NCBI RefSeq assembly: GCF_030817835.1
Contig: NZ_JAUSZR010000001.1
Coordinates: 4,650,001-4,714,000, forward strand
DNA length: 64,000 bases
Origin: Pseudarthrobacter sp. W1I19
Lineage (GTDB): Bacteria; Actinomycetota; Actinomycetes; Actinomycetales; Micrococcaceae
Direction of reading: 5' to 3'
This document shows, piece by piece, positions 50,954-60,999 of the stretch. The notes under the pieces are model-generated. The model had not been told where the DNA came from, made no database searches, and was given only the letters and a program-made list of their open reading frames with translations. Position 1 is the stretch's first letter. Each line of letters opens with the position of its first letter. Both the position numbers and the translations under genes were made by a program.

Positions 50954-52845
50954 TGCGCCGCTTCCAGCCCAGCCGCCGCTCCCTGCTGGCGGCCGTGGCG
51001 GCAGGAGCGGTCACCGCTGCCGCGGGACTCACCGGACCGGGCGCCGGGCACTCCCTGGCCGCCGTCGGGACAGCCAGCCCAACCGCAGGCCGCACGCGGC
51101 CGGTCATATTCGTCGTCGGCGATTCCACCTCCTCCGCGTACCAGCATTCGGAGCGTCCACGTGCCGGGTGGGGCCAGGCGCTCCCCTTGCTGCTGGGGCC
51201 GCAGGCCGGCGTTTTCGACTATGCCTGGTCCGGCGCCTCGTCCAAGAGCTTTGCCGACGCCGGCCTCCTGGACGAGGTGCTGGACATGATGCAGCCCGGC
51301 GATTACCTCCTCATCTCCTTCGGCCATAACGACGAAAAGGTAGGGGACCCCGCGAGGGGCACCGATCCCCAAACCACGTTCAAGGAGTACCTGCAGAAAT
51401 ACCTTGACGGTGCTGCCGGGCGCGGAGCACGGGCCGTCCTCGTAACACCGGTTGAACGCCGCAGGTTCAGTCCCCTTGGCATTGCACAGGACTCCCACGG
51501 CGCCTACCCGCAGGCCGTGCGGGAACTTGCTGCCGCCACCGGCACGCCATTAGTGGACCTCACCGCCTCCTCGAAGGCCCTGTGGCAAGAGCTCGGCGCC
51601 GAGGGAACCAAAACCCACTTCCTGCACACGGCACCGGGCCAATATCCGCAGTACCCGGACGGAGTCGCCGACAACACACACTTCCAGGCAGCGGGCGCCC
51701 TGGCCGTCGCCCGGCTGGTTGCCACCGAACTACAGGCACAACAGACGATCCCGCCGGGTTACTTTCAGCACGTGGACGCCGCATTGGATCCTCTTGCCGG
51801 CATCTACTGGCCCAGTGAACGCCCAGTGGACAAGCCCCTCGTGCTGGAGGTGGGCCAGGGCCAGGCCTTCCGCACAGTCCAGGCCGCCGTCGACTCCGTG
51901 GCCCCGGGAAGCACCAGACGTACCCTTATCCGGATCCAGCCCGGCATTTACCGGGAGGCGATCAGGGTGCCGGCGGATAAACCCAGAATCTCGTTCATCG
52001 GGCTGGGGGAGAAAGCCGAGGACGTTGTGCTGGTGTTCAACAATGCCTCCGGAACTCCCAAACCGGATGGCAGCGGACCTTTCGGCACGGGCGGAAGCGC
52101 CAGCATGAGGATCGACGGCCCGGATTTTGCGGCTGCCAACCTCACCTTCAGCAACGACTTCGACGAAGCCGCCAACCAGCACATCGCCAACCGCCAGGCG
52201 GTGGCACTCTTCCTGACAGGGGACCGCGCCGTCCTGGATAATGTCCGGTGCGTGGGCAACCAGGACACCCTTCTGGTTGACTCACCCGCCCGCGGGCAAC
52301 AGGCGCGCTTCTTCTTCAACGACTGTTATGTCGAGGGTGATGTGGACTTTATCTTTGGCCGGGGAACCGCCGTCTTTTCCGGTTGTGGGATCCGTTCGCT
52401 GGACCGGGGCTCCGAAAGCAATAATGGCTACGTTTCCGCCGGCAGCCAAAACGCCAACATCAAGCACGGATACCTCTTTACCGGGTGCCGGTTCGTGTCC
52501 GATGCTGCGGCGGGATCGGTCCACCTGGGCCGGCCCTGGCACCCCGGCGGCGACGTGGACGCAATTGCCCAGGTCCTCATTCGGGATTCGTGGCTCGGCG
52601 CCCATGTCTCCGGCACACCCTGGACGGATATGAGCGGCTTCTCCTGGCGCGGCGCACGCTTCCATGAGTTCAACAACTACGGCCCGGGATCGCGCACAAC
52701 TGCGGACCGGCCGCAGCTCGAGCCGGAACTTGCCGAAGACTTCACCCTGGAGACGTATCTTCGGGGAACGGACGGCTGGGCTCCGCAGCTGGCAGGCACC
52801 TGGGCGGACAGCACCCTGCCGGACGCTAACAGCTTGGCAGGATAG
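50953..52845 (+). CDS. Fused acetylesterase (SGNH, CE12-like) and pectin methylesterase (CE8)
   Basis: A 630-residue two-domain enzyme. The N-terminus has a Tat-type signal (SRRSLLAAVAAGAV). Residues about 50-260 are an SGNH/rhamnogalacturonan acetylesterase domain: GDSTS nucleophile (about 56-60), FGHND block and DNTHF (Asp/His). From about 290 to the end is a CE8 pectinesterase with GNQDTLLVD, VEGDVDFIFGRG and LGRPWHP holding the Gln, Asp and Arg catalytic residues. The fusion removes acetyl and methyl groups, exposing pectin for the lyase beside it. Confidence 0.88.
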   Translation: MRRFQPSRRSLLAAVAAGAVTAAAGLTGPGAGHSLAAVGTASPTAGRTRPVIFVVGDSTSSAYQHSERPRAGWGQALPLLLGPQAGVFDYAWSGASSKSFADAGLLDEVLDMMQPGDYLLISFGHNDEKVGDPARGTDPQTTFKEYLQKYLDGAAGRGARAVLVTPVERRRFSPLGIAQDSHGAYPQAVRELAAATGTPLVDLTASSKALWQELGAEGTKTHFLHTAPGQYPQYPDGVADNTHFQAAGALAVARLVATELQAQQTIPPGYFQHVDAALDPLAGIYWPSERPVDKPLVLEVGQGQAFRTVQAAVDSVAPGSTRRTLIRIQPGIYREAIRVPADKPRISFIGLGEKAEDVVLVFNNASGTPKPDGSGPFGTGGSASMRIDGPDFAAANLTFSNDFDEAANQHIANRQAVALFLTGDRAVLDNVRCVGNQDTLLVDSPARGQQARFFFNDCYVEGDVDFIFGRGTAVFSGCGIRSLDRGSESNNGYVSAGSQNANIKHGYLFTGCRFVSDAAAGSVHLGRPWHPGGDVDAIAQVLIRDSWLGAHVSGTPWTDMSGFSWRGARFHEFNNYGPGSRTTADRPQLEPELAEDFTLETYLRGTDGWAPQLAGTWADSTLPDANSLAG

Positions 52846-52864
52846 CGGGCATCGAAGACGGAAC

Positions 52865-52909
52865 GGGTGGCCGGAGGGCTTTGTCAACAACCGGCGTCTC
52901 CGGCCACCC
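52865..52909 (+). terminator. Long stem-loop after the pectin operon
   Basis: A 12-bp GC stem GGGTGGCCGGAG/CTCCGGCCACCC with a 21-base loop, 20 bases past the esterase stop. No U-tract follows, so termination is possible but not certain. Confidence 0.45.
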
Positions 52910-52963
52910 ATCCCCGGCCAATCCAGCCTTCCCTCCGGCATCGGGAGAAGTAGGCTGGTCTCC

Positions 52964-54082
52964 ATGACGTCATCAGACACCCTTGCCGGAGGTATCCAGC
53001 CGCGTCCTGTGGTGGCAAGGCTGCCACGCTACGCCGCCGGCAAACCTCCCGTCGCCGTGGAAGGACTGGCCAGCTATAAGCTGTCGTCGAACGAAAACCC
53101 GCTGCCTCCCCTTCCGGCAGTTGTCGAGGCCATCGCGAAGCAAACGGACTTCAACCGCTACCCCGACCCGCTGAGCAGCCGCCTGCGCACCGCGCTGGCC
53201 GGGTTCCTCGATGTTCCCGCGGAGGATATTGTCACCGGCGCCGGCAGCCTCGGCGCCCTGAACCAGCTGTTGGCCGCGTTCGCCGGGCGGAACGAAGACG
53301 GCAAGCCGGACGAAGTAGTCTACGCCTGGCGTTCCTTCGAGGCCTACCCCATCAGCGTAGGCCTCTCGGGGGCAGACGGTATTCCCGTCCCGCTGACCAA
53401 CGAGGGCCGCCATGATCTCAAGGCAATGGCGGCGGCAGTCACAGCCCGAACCAAGGTGATCCTCCTCTGCACCCCGAACAATCCCACCGGTCCTGCCCTC
53501 CGTGCGGCCGAGACCGAAGCTTTCATCCGCTCTGTCCCGGCTGACGTGGTGGTGGTCATTGACGAGGCATACCAGGAGTTCGTACGCGAAGCGGATGCGG
53601 TGGACGGGATCAGCCTCTACCGCAAGTACCCAAACGTAGTGGTGCTGCGTACCTTCTCCAAGGCACACGGGCTGGCCGGCCTGCGCGTTGGCTACAGCAT
53701 CTCCAATCCGGAGCTGACACAGCACCTGCGGGTCGCAGCCACACCCTTTGCCGTGTCGCAGATTGCGGAAACGGCAGCAATTGTTTCCCTCCAGAATTAC
53801 CCCCAGGTTGTAGAAAGGGTACAAAGACTGGTGGATGAGCGGGAGCGCGTCACCGCAGGGCTGCGCAGCCTGGGCTGGACTGTTCCCGACGCCCAGGGCA
53901 ACTTCGTCTGGCTGGATCTCCGTCCCGACAGCGTAGAGTTCGCCGAACTGGCAGGCGCGCAAGCACTGTCGGTGCGGGCATTCCCCGGTGAGGGCGTAAG
54001 GGTGAGCATCGGCGAGGAAGAGGCCAACAGCCGGTTTCTCGCGTTGTGTGCGAACTATACAAAGGCCCCGCGTGGTTCCTAG
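52964..54082 (+). CDS. Histidinol-phosphate/aromatic aminotransferase (Pat/HisC-like)
   Basis: A 372-residue class I/II PLP aminotransferase. PLP Lys lies in RTFSKAHGLAGLRVGYSIS, with SSNENPLPPLP and CTPNNPTGPAL conserved as in HisC and phenylalanine aminotransferases (Pat). Either histidine biosynthesis or aromatic transamination fits; a separate hisC probably exists because no his genes adjoin. Start ATG 52964, with GGAG upstream. Confidence 0.85.
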   Translation: MTSSDTLAGGIQPRPVVARLPRYAAGKPPVAVEGLASYKLSSNENPLPPLPAVVEAIAKQTDFNRYPDPLSSRLRTALAGFLDVPAEDIVTGAGSLGALNQLLAAFAGRNEDGKPDEVVYAWRSFEAYPISVGLSGADGIPVPLTNEGRHDLKAMAAAVTARTKVILLCTPNNPTGPALRAAETEAFIRSVPADVVVVIDEAYQEFVREADAVDGISLYRKYPNVVVLRTFSKAHGLAGLRVGYSISNPELTQHLRVAATPFAVSQIAETAAIVSLQNYPQVVERVQRLVDERERVTAGLRSLGWTVPDAQGNFVWLDLRPDSVEFAELAGAQALSVRAFPGEGVRVSIGEEEANSRFLALCANYTKAPRGS

Positions 54083-54142
54083 CACTTAACAAGTAGCTTT
54101 GCGCTTAGTTACTGAGGATAAAGTTAGGATCAGTAAGCCAAC

Positions 54143-54184
54143 ATATATGCCGTAAGGGGTATCTATTCCTTCTGAGGCATATAT
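54143..54184. promoter_or_regulatory. Inverted repeat upstream of the 2-oxoacid dehydrogenase operon
   Basis: ATATATGCC (54143-54151) and GGCATATAT (54176-54184) form a perfect 9-bp inverted repeat with a 24-base spacer. A second palindrome GCATCCGGATGC lies at 54202-54213. The first is AT-rich against a GC-rich background. Lrp/AsnC-type (BkdR) regulators use such spaced sites; no regulator gene adjoins. Confidence 0.5.
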
Positions 54185-54231
54185 CCCAGCGACATTGCAT
54201 TGCATCCGGATGCGGCAAGCAAGGAGACGGT

Positions 54232-55503
54232 ATGGGCACACATCTGCCTTCCACCGAGTTCGACGGAACAGCTGTAGACGATCAGCGCGAGGCTGATGCT
54301 GAAGCAGTCATGGGTGAACCCCCGGCACAGATGGTCCAGCTCCTCGGCCCGGACGGGAAGCCGGGCTTCGACCCTGTGTTTACCGACTACGCCCGGAAGC
54401 TGACCCCGGAAGTGCTCCGCGGACTCTACGCTGACATGGCAGCCATCCGCCGGTTCGACGTCGAAGCGACTGCCCTGCAGCGCCAGGGCCAGTTGGCCCT
54501 CTGGGTTCCGCTGACAGGCCAGGAAGCCGCGCAGATAGGTTCCGGCCGCGCGAGCCAGCCGCAGGACTACATCTTCCCGACGTACCGCGAGCACGGTGTT
54601 GCGCTTACGCGCAACGTGGACTTGGCCGAGCTCCTGCGCCAGTTCCGGGGTGTTTCCAATGGCGGATGGAATCCCAAGGACACCAACTTCCATCTGTACA
54701 CGCTTGTCCTGGCAGCACAGACACTTCATGCAGTGGGATATGCCATGGGTATCCAGCGGGACCAGAAACTGGCCGCCGCCAACGCCGCCGGATCCGGTAA
54801 TCCGGCCGCTGAACCTGCCGCGGCGGTGATCGCCTACTTCGGTGACGGCGCCAGCTCCGAGGGCGACGTCCACGAGTCCATGGTGTTCGCCTCCTCTTAC
54901 AACGCCCCCGTGGTGTTCTTCTGCCAGAACAACCACTGGGCAATCTCCGTCCCCACCGAAGTGCAGACCAAGGTACCGCTGTCCAACAGGGCCAAGGGGT
55001 ACGGCTTCCCCGGCATCCGGGTTGACGGCAACGACGTCATCGCGGTCCACGCCGTCACGGAATGGGCCTTGGAGCACGCACGCCAGGGCAAGGGCCCCGT
55101 CCTGATTGAGGCCTTCACCTACCGCGTGGGTGCGCACACCACCGCGGACGATCCCACAAAATACCGGCAGGCAGCGGAAGAGGACGCCTGGAAGGCCAAG
55201 GATCCCCTGGCCCGCCTGGAGAAGTACCTGCGCTCCGAAGGCATGGCGGACCAAGAATTCTTCGCCAGGGTCAAAGCCGATGGGGATGAGCTCGCCGCCT
55301 ACGTCCGCCGCACAACGCACGACCTCGAGACCCCGGACATCCGCACCGCCTTTGCCAACACCTACGCTGAAGCCCATCCACTGGTAGCCGAAGAACTCGC
55401 GTGGTTCGAGGAATACTCGGCCGGGTTCGCAGGTGAGGAGCCGGCAGAAGAGCCGGCCCGGCAGGCAGTAACAGCCCAGGCGTCCCCAAAGGCAGGCCAC
55501 TGA
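54232..55503 (+). CDS. 2-Oxoacid dehydrogenase E1 alpha subunit
   Basis: A 423-residue thiamine-diphosphate-dependent E1 alpha. The ThDP/Mg motif GDGASSEGDVHESMVFASSYNAPVVFFCQNN is complete, as is the phosphorylation-loop-like YRVGAHTTADDPTKYR. Annotated often as pyruvate dehydrogenase, but actinobacteria usually use AceE for pyruvate, so the branched-chain complex (BkdA) is more likely. GGAGA lies just upstream; the TGA overlaps the next ATG by one base. Confidence 0.9.
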   Translation: MGTHLPSTEFDGTAVDDQREADAEAVMGEPPAQMVQLLGPDGKPGFDPVFTDYARKLTPEVLRGLYADMAAIRRFDVEATALQRQGQLALWVPLTGQEAAQIGSGRASQPQDYIFPTYREHGVALTRNVDLAELLRQFRGVSNGGWNPKDTNFHLYTLVLAAQTLHAVGYAMGIQRDQKLAAANAAGSGNPAAEPAAAVIAYFGDGASSEGDVHESMVFASSYNAPVVFFCQNNHWAISVPTEVQTKVPLSNRAKGYGFPGIRVDGNDVIAVHAVTEWALEHARQGKGPVLIEAFTYRVGAHTTADDPTKYRQAAEEDAWKAKDPLARLEKYLRSEGMADQEFFARVKADGDELAAYVRRTTHDLETPDIRTAFANTYAEAHPLVAEELAWFEEYSAGFAGEEPAEEPARQAVTAQASPKAGH

Positions 55504-56483
55504 TGACCACCATGACCATCGCCAAGGCCATTAACGAAGGCCTCCGCACCGCCCTGACGGACCATCCCAAGTCCCTGCTGATGGGCGAAGACATCGGTGC
55601 CCTGGGCGGTGTCTACCGCGTGACGGACGGCCTGATCGGCGAGTTCGGTCCCGACCGCGTCGTGGACACCCCGCTGGCCGAATCCGGCATCATTGGAACG
55701 GCCATCGGCCTGGCTTTACGCGGCTACACCCCAGTATGCGAGATCCAGTTCGACGGCTTCGTATTCCCGGGCTTCAACCAGATCACCACACAGCTGGCAA
55801 AGATCCACTCCCGCAGCAACGGCAACCTCAGCGTCCCCGTGGTCATCCGCATCCCCTACGGCGGGGGCATCGGATCGATTGAGCACCACTCCGAATCGCC
55901 CGAGGCGCTCTTCGCCCATACCGCAGGGCTCCGGATCATCACCCCGTCCAACCCCCATGACGCCTACTGGATGATCCAGCAGGCAGTCCAGTGCCAGGAC
56001 CCGGTGATCGTTTTCGAGCCGAAGCGCCGCTATTGGCTCAAGGGCGAGGTTGACGTTGAGGCGCCGGGCAGGGCCGGCGATCCCTTCGAGGCCCATGTTC
56101 TGCGCACCGGCACAGACGCCACCATTGTGGCCTACGGGCCGCTGGTTCCAGTGGCCCTCGCGGCAGCCAATGCCGCAGAGGAAGACGGGCACAGCCTGGA
56201 GGTCATCGACCTTCGCTCCATCTCGCCCATCGACTTCGATACCGTCACCGCCTCGGTCCAAAAGACCGGCAGGCTCATTGTTGCCCATGAAGCTCCAACC
56301 TTCGGCGGAATTGGCGGCGAGATAGCGGCCCGGATCAGTGAGCGCGCATTCCACTCCCTGGAGGCGCCCGTGATCCGCGTCGGCGGCTTCCACATGCCCT
56401 ACCCCGTTGCCAAGGTGGAGGAAGACTACCTTCCGGACATCGACCGCATCCTCGAGGCGCTGGACCGCGCCCTCTCCTACTGA
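55503..56483 (+). CDS. 2-Oxoacid dehydrogenase E1 beta subunit
   Basis: A 326-residue E1 beta: [19 protein letters not shown] near the start, [19 protein letters not shown], and [29 protein letters not shown]. It forms the alpha2beta2 decarboxylase with the upstream subunit. Seven bases separate it from E2, with a GAGG site. Confidence 0.92.
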   Translation: MTTMTIAKAINEGLRTALTDHPKSLLMGEDIGALGGVYRVTDGLIGEFGPDRVVDTPLAESGIIGTAIGLALRGYTPVCEIQFDGFVFPGFNQITTQLAKIHSRSNGNLSVPVVIRIPYGGGIGSIEHHSESPEALFAHTAGLRIITPSNPHDAYWMIQQAVQCQDPVIVFEPKRRYWLKGEVDVEAPGRAGDPFEAHVLRTGTDATIVAYGPLVPVALAAANAAEEDGHSLEVIDLRSISPIDFDTVTASVQKTGRLIVAHEAPTFGGIGGEIAARISERAFHSLEAPVIRVGGFHMPYPVAKVEEDYLPDIDRILEALDRALSY

Positions 56484-56490
56484 GGACACC

Positions 56491-57990
56491 ATGACCCTGA
56501 ACAAGTTCAACCTCCCTGACGTGGGCGAGGGCCTCACTGAGGCGGAAATCGTCTCCTGGAAAGTGAAGCCCGGTGACGCCGTAGCCATCAACGACGTCCT
56601 CTGCGAGATCGAGACCGCCAAGTCGATCGTGGAACTGCCCTCACCGTTTGCCGGCACCGTGAGCGAACTTCTGGTCCCCGAAGGCATCACCATCGACGTT
56701 GGTACCGCCATCATCAGCGTCAGCGACGAGGTTGCCGGCGACCCCACCCCGGCTCACGTGCGGGCCCCCGAAACCCCGGTGCAGCCGATGTACGGCAAGC
56801 TCCCCGCGGAGGGGCCGGAAGAAGCAACGGCCGACGGCGGCGGGCAGGGCAGTCCCCTGGCCGGCGGTCCGCTGGTGGGTTCCGGACCCAAGGCAGACGC
56901 CGTCAAGCGCCGTCCGCGGAAGACCGCGCCCGCCGACGCCCACACTCTGAACGCCCCGGAGGTGGAGCCCGTCCAGCCCCGCTCCTCCAACAGCGACGCG
57001 GCGAAACCGGAGACTGCGGCAGTCGCCGCAGCAGGCCCAACCAGCGAAGCCCTGGACCAGCGGCCCACGTTCGGCGGTGCCATCACCGGACTCGTCAACA
57101 AGGTCCTGGCCAAACCTCCGGTCCGCAAGATCGCCCGCGACCTGGGCATCGACCTGGCAGACGTCGTGGCAACAGGCTTGCGCGGCGAAGTGACCCGCGA
57201 GGACCTGGTCAGCTACCAGGCACAGCGGGATGCGGAACTGGACAAGGCGGACGGATTCTGGGGCAAGGCCGGAAAGCCCCAGGACCAGCGCATCGAGCAG
57301 ATCCCTGTCAAGGGGGTCCGCAAGGCGACGGCCAAGGCGATGGTGGACTCGGCCTTCTCGGCACCGCATGTGAGCATCTTTGTGGACGTGGACGCCAGCC
57401 GCACCATGGAATTCGTCAAGCGGCTTAAGGCCTCCAGGGACTTCGAAGGCATCCGTGTCTCCCCCCTGCTCATCCTCGCCAAGGCCGTGATCTGGGCGGC
57501 TGCCCGGAACCCCAGCGTCAACGCCACGTGGGTGGACACCGCTGAAGGTGCCGCCGAAATCCATGTGAAGCACTACATGAACCTGGGTATCGCCGCGGCA
57601 ACACCACGCGGCCTGATGGTGCCGAACATCAAGAATGCGCAGGACCTGTCGCTGAAGGAGCTGGCGCTGGCCCTGAACAACCTGGCCACCACGGCAAGGG
57701 CCGGGAAGACACAGCCCGCCGAAATGCAGGGCGGAACGCTGACCATCACCAACATCGGCGCGCTGGGCATCGATACCGGCACACCAATCATCAACCCCGG
57801 CGAAGTGGCCATCGTGGCTTTCGGAACCATCAAGCAGAAGCCCTGGGTGCTGGACGGGGAAGTGATCCCCCGCTGGATCACCACCCTGGGCGGCTCGTTC
57901 GACCACCGTGTGGTGGACGGTGACCTGTCCGCCCGCTTTATGGCCGACGTCGCCGCCATCCTGGAGGAGCCGGCGCTCCTGCTGGATTAG
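56491..57990 (+). CDS. Dihydrolipoamide acyltransferase (E2)
   Basis: A 499-residue E2: one lipoyl domain with Lys in [15 protein letters not shown] (about residue 44), a variable Pro/Ala linker, the E1/E3-binding domain ([21 protein letters not shown], about 210-230) and the catalytic domain ending [16 protein letters not shown]3 (lipoamide dehydrogenase) is not in the operon, so it must come from elsewhere. Confidence 0.93.
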   Translation: MTLNKFNLPDVGEGLTEAEIVSWKVKPGDAVAINDVLCEIETAKSIVELPSPFAGTVSELLVPEGITIDVGTAIISVSDEVAGDPTPAHVRAPETPVQPMYGKLPAEGPEEATADGGGQGSPLAGGPLVGSGPKADAVKRRPRKTAPADAHTLNAPEVEPVQPRSSNSDAAKPETAAVAAAGPTSEALDQRPTFGGAITGLVNKVLAKPPVRKIARDLGIDLADVVATGLRGEVTREDLVSYQAQRDAELDKADGFWGKAGKPQDQRIEQIPVKGVRKATAKAMVDSAFSAPHVSIFVDVDASRTMEFVKRLKASRDFEGIRVSPLLILAKAVIWAAARNPSVNATWVDTAEGAAEIHVKHYMNLGIAAATPRGLMVPNIKNAQDLSLKELALALNNLATTARAGKTQPAEMQGGTLTITNIGALGIDTGTPIINPGEVAIVAFGTIKQKPWVLDGEVIPRWITTLGGSFDHRVVDGDLSARFMADVAAILEEPALLLD

Positions 57991-57994
57991 GAAC

Positions 57995-58612
57995 ATGGTC
58001 ACCAACGCCGGCGGCATCCGTGCCAAGAACCGGGCTGCCCGCTGGATCACCGAGGTGTTCCAGCCGCCCGTGGTGGTGACTGTCCAGTTGTTGGTCAGCC
58101 CGCTCACCCAGCCCGGTTTTCCGGGCACCATGGCATACGGGGCGTTGGCGGCCTTGTTTGTCTGCGTGGTCCCGCTGATGCTGCTGCTGGTCCTGGTGCG
58201 GCTGGGAAAAGTCACCGATCATCACGTCAGTGACCGAAAGCAGCGCGCTCCCGTGCTGCTGATGGCATTGGGATCGATCGTGGCAGGGCTGCTGGTGCTG
58301 GAGGCTGCAGGGTCGCCGGAGAGCGTCGTTGCCATGGTTCTTGCAGTGGTGGCCGGGGTAGTGGTGCTGGCCGGCGTCAGCCCGTTCTGGAAAATCAGCG
58401 GGCATGCCGCCGCGATGTCCTCGTCCGCCGTGACCGCCGTCATGATGCTCAGCCCGGCCTGGCTTCCGTTGCTCCTGCTCATCCCCGCCGTGGGCTGGTC
58501 CCGTGTGGTGCTCCGGGCCCACACGGTGGCTCAGGTGATTGCCGGGTCACTGTTCGGGGGCGTGGTGATGGCCGGTATCTGGCGGCTGCTGCAAGGCTGG
58601 ATGGTGCCTTAG
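57995..58612 (+). CDS. PAP2-like membrane protein
   Basis: A 205-residue membrane protein with about five helices. The phosphatase motifs are recognisable but altered: DRKQRAP for motif 1, SGHAAAM for motif 2, and SRVVLRAHTVAQV for motif 3, where the usual Asp is Gln. It may be a lipid phosphatase or a relative. It starts 5 bases after the E2 stop. Confidence 0.75.
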   Translation: MVTNAGGIRAKNRAARWITEVFQPPVVVTVQLLVSPLTQPGFPGTMAYGALAALFVCVVPLMLLLVLVRLGKVTDHHVSDRKQRAPVLLMALGSIVAGLLVLEAAGSPESVVAMVLAVVAGVVVLAGVSPFWKISGHAAAMSSSAVTAVMMLSPAWLPLLLLIPAVGWSRVVLRAHTVAQVIAGSLFGGVVMAGIWRLLQGWMVP

Positions 58613-58636
58613 TCCCGGAAACGAACCCGGGAAGCC

Positions 58637-59104
58637 TCAGAAAGTCGAGTAGGCGGTAAGCATTTCGATGGTGGTGGGATCGGCCATGGTTCCAAGGGAA
58701 ACGGCTGCCGCGATCATCAGCCCGCCAAGCACGGCTCCTGCACTGCCCAGTGCGGTCAGGAGCTTCCAGTCTTCCCTCAGAACGCTGGCGACAGTGGCCG
58801 GCATGTCCAGGCCGGGAGCAATCAGGTTGGGCGCACTGTCCACGCTTCCGTCGTCCAGGAGTGCAACCACCGTGCCGTTGCCGCGGTCAACCCGCATAGA
58901 GCAGATGTGGTTACCGTGCCGGGCCAGGAGGATGTCGTGGCCGACGAGCTGGCGGCGCTGGAGAGTGAGCAATGGGGCCCCTTGATAATGGAGGAAGGTG
59001 GGTGTCCGCGCCGTTGGGGGCTTATCCAATTTTATCGTTGCGCTCACAGCATGAAGGGCGTAACGGGCGTGAGAACGGACACCCACCGGGGCGACTTCCG
59101 CCAC
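58637..59104 (-). CDS. Hypothetical protein with one C-terminal membrane segment
   Basis: A 155-residue protein I do not recognise. A C-terminal hydrophobic stretch LLTALGSAGAVLGGLMIAAAVSLG (about 117-140) suggests a membrane anchor; the rest (LLARHGNHICSMRVDRGNGTVVALLDDGSV) looks like a small soluble domain. GTG 59104 start is uncertain. Confidence 0.45.
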   Translation of the reverse strand: MAEVAPVGVRSHARYALHAVSATIKLDKPPTARTPTFLHYQGAPLLTLQRRQLVGHDILLARHGNHICSMRVDRGNGTVVALLDDGSVDSAPNLIAPGLDMPATVASVLREDWKLLTALGSAGAVLGGLMIAAAVSLGTMADPTTIEMLTAYSTF

Positions 59105-59128
59105 CCCGGAGCGTGTCCGCGGTAACTG

Positions 59129-59557
59129 TCAGTCGGCGTCGTAGGTGTTCGCGATGTAAACGTCGCAGGGAGCGTTGTGGGCCACGCTGTTGGCAACGCT
59201 GCCCAGAACCCGGCCAATACCCTGCATCCGCCGGTTGCCTACCACGATGACCCGCGCTTCCATCCGCAGGGCCTCCTTGATGAGGGCGTCCGCCGGGCGC
59301 CCCCGGGCTGCGGAGTAGGTCACCTTGATGTCCCGGCCCAGGGATTCGGCAACGGTTCGGGCCACGTGTTCAGCGGCGTCGGCGTCGGAGACGATCCACT
59401 GGTCGCTGCCGCTGCCGAAGACTTCGGTGCGGTCGCTGTCGAAGGCCGAGACCACGTGAAGCGACGCGCCCAGCGCTGCGGCCAGGTCCCGGGCCGACTC
59501 CGCTGCCTTCTTTGCCGTACCGCTGCCGTCCACCCCTACAACGATGATTCCGCTCAT
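59129..59557 (-). CDS. Universal stress protein
   Basis: A 142-residue UspA-fold protein: VVGVDGSGTAKKAAESA at the start and the nucleotide-binding region GNRRMQGIGRVLGSVANSVAHNAPCDV, so it probably binds ATP. Start ATG 59557 has AAAGGAGCG upstream. Not in an operon. Confidence 0.9.
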   Translation of the reverse strand: MSGIIVVGVDGSGTAKKAAESARDLAAALGASLHVVSAFDSDRTEVFGSGSDQWIVSDADAAEHVARTVAESLGRDIKVTYSAARGRPADALIKEALRMEARVIVVGNRRMQGIGRVLGSVANSVAHNAPCDVYIANTYDAD

Positions 59558-59606
59558 GTAACGCTCCTTTGCTTGGTATGCGGGCTTAAGTCCGGTGAGC
59601 CCTACG

Positions 59607-60899
59607 CTACAGCCCGGCGATGGCTTCCCGCAGTACCGGCGCCAGCCGGCGCACACCCTCGGTGATCGCCTCCGGAGGCACGGCGCTGAAGGCGAGGCGC
59701 AGCTTGTTGGATGGCTCGTCCGACGGCGTGAAGGCGGCGCCGGGGATGAACACCACTCCGGCGTCGATCGCCTTGTGCAGCAGCGGGTAGGTGTCCACAC
59801 CCTCGGGCAGTGTCACCCAGACGAAAAAGCCGCCTTCGGGAGTGGTCCAGCTGGTCCCCGCGGGCATGTGCTCCTCAAGGGCATCGAGCATCGCGCGGCA
59901 GCGCTCGGCGTACAGTCCGCGATAGGTCTCGACCTGGCCCTTCCAGTCGTACTCCCGCAGGTACGCGGAAACCATCATCTGGTTCAGCGCGGGCGGGCAG
60001 AGCGTGACCGATTCTGCAGCGAGGTAGTACCGGCGCTGGAGATGCTCCGGAACCAGGGCCCACCCTATGCGCAGGCCCGGGGCGAAGATCTTGGAGAAGG
60101 ACCCCAGGTAGATAACGTCCCCCGGATTCTCCGCGCGGAGCGGTGGAAGCAGTTCGCCTTCGAAGCGCAGGAGCCCGTACGGGTTGTCTTCCAGGACCAG
60201 AATATTCGCCCTGCTGCATATATCTACGATCTGTTGCCGCCGGCTCCGGGCGAGGGTAATGCCGGAGGGGTTGTTGAAGTTGGGGATCGTGTACAGGAAT
60301 TTGATGTTTTTGCCGGCCAGCTGCAGGGCGGCGATCCTGGCCTCCAGCAGGTCCGGGACCAGGCCGTCCTGGTCCATCTCCACCGTTTCCACCTGGACCT
60401 GGTACGCCTCGAAGGTGTTCAGGGCGCCAACGTAGGTGGGGTCTTCCACCAGCACCACATCTCCGGGGTTGCAGAAGACTTTGGTGGCCACATCCTGCGC
60501 GGACTGCGATCCTGCGGTGATGACCACGTTTTCCGGCCGGGCGTCGAGGATGCCTTCTGCCGCCATCACCTCGCAGATCTGCTCACGCAGTTCCTGGGTG
60601 CCTTGGCCGCTGCCGTACTGGAGGGCAGTCAGGCCGTCCGTGGCGATGATGGCGGCAGCGGTGGCGGCCAGCCGGTCGAGGGGAAGGGACTGCAGGTAGG
60701 GGCTTCCGCCGGCAAGCGAAACAAGTCCGGGGCGCAGGGAAATATCAAAGACATCCCGGACGGCGGACTGGCGTATGTTGGCGGCGCGCTCTGAGAACAG
60801 CTCCTCATGGCGGTGGGCGGACGTGGCCGCCCGCTCGATGGCATCAATGGCTTCGGCAGGCAGCGTCCGTGCTGCGGCGTCGAGTGTCTCGTGGCTCAC
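59607..60899 (-). CDS. PLP-dependent aminotransferase (2-aminoadipate type)
   Basis: A 430-residue class I aminotransferase like LysN/2-aminoadipate transaminase: SLAGGSPYLQSLP, QYGSGQGTQELREQI, LYTIPNFNNPSGIT, and PLP Lys in YLGSFSKIFAPGLRIGW. It transaminates an aromatic or 2-oxoacid substrate. GTG 60899 is favoured by TATCCT just before it, which would give a leaderless message; no ribosome site is seen. It lies 100 bases from the lipoprotein gene in the same direction. Confidence 0.82.
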   Translation of the reverse strand: MSHETLDAAARTLPAEAIDAIERAATSAHRHEELFSERAANIRQSAVRDVFDISLRPGLVSLAGGSPYLQSLPLDRLAATAAAIIATDGLTALQYGSGQGTQELREQICEVMAAEGILDARPENVVITAGSQSAQDVATKVFCNPGDVVLVEDPTYVGALNTFEAYQVQVETVEMDQDGLVPDLLEARIAALQLAGKNIKFLYTIPNFNNPSGITLARSRRQQIVDICSRANILVLEDNPYGLLRFEGELLPPLRAENPGDVIYLGSFSKIFAPGLRIGWALVPEHLQRRYYLAAESVTLCPPALNQMMVSAYLREYDWKGQVETYRGLYAERCRAMLDALEEHMPAGTSWTTPEGGFFVWVTLPEGVDTYPLLHKAIDAGVVFIPGAAFTPSDEPSNKLRLAFSAVPPEAITEGVRRLAPVLREAIAGL

Positions 60900-60999
60900 A
60901 ACCACAGGATACAGCCGCGAGTTGTCGACTAGGCAACATTCGTTTATTCCGGGGCGGATGGGCGGGATGGCTGTGGAGGAACAGCAGCGCTTGGCCCGG

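Noticed and set aside
54232..57990. Firm assignment as pyruvate dehydrogenase
   Set aside because: Sequence alone does not separate pyruvate from branched-chain E1; actinobacteria generally use AceE for pyruvate, so only the general class is stated.
57995..58612. Inactive phosphatase because of Gln in place of Asp in the third PAP2 motif
   Set aside because: I recall similar HTxAQV segments in many PAP2-like proteins, so this looks like a subfamily trait rather than a defect.
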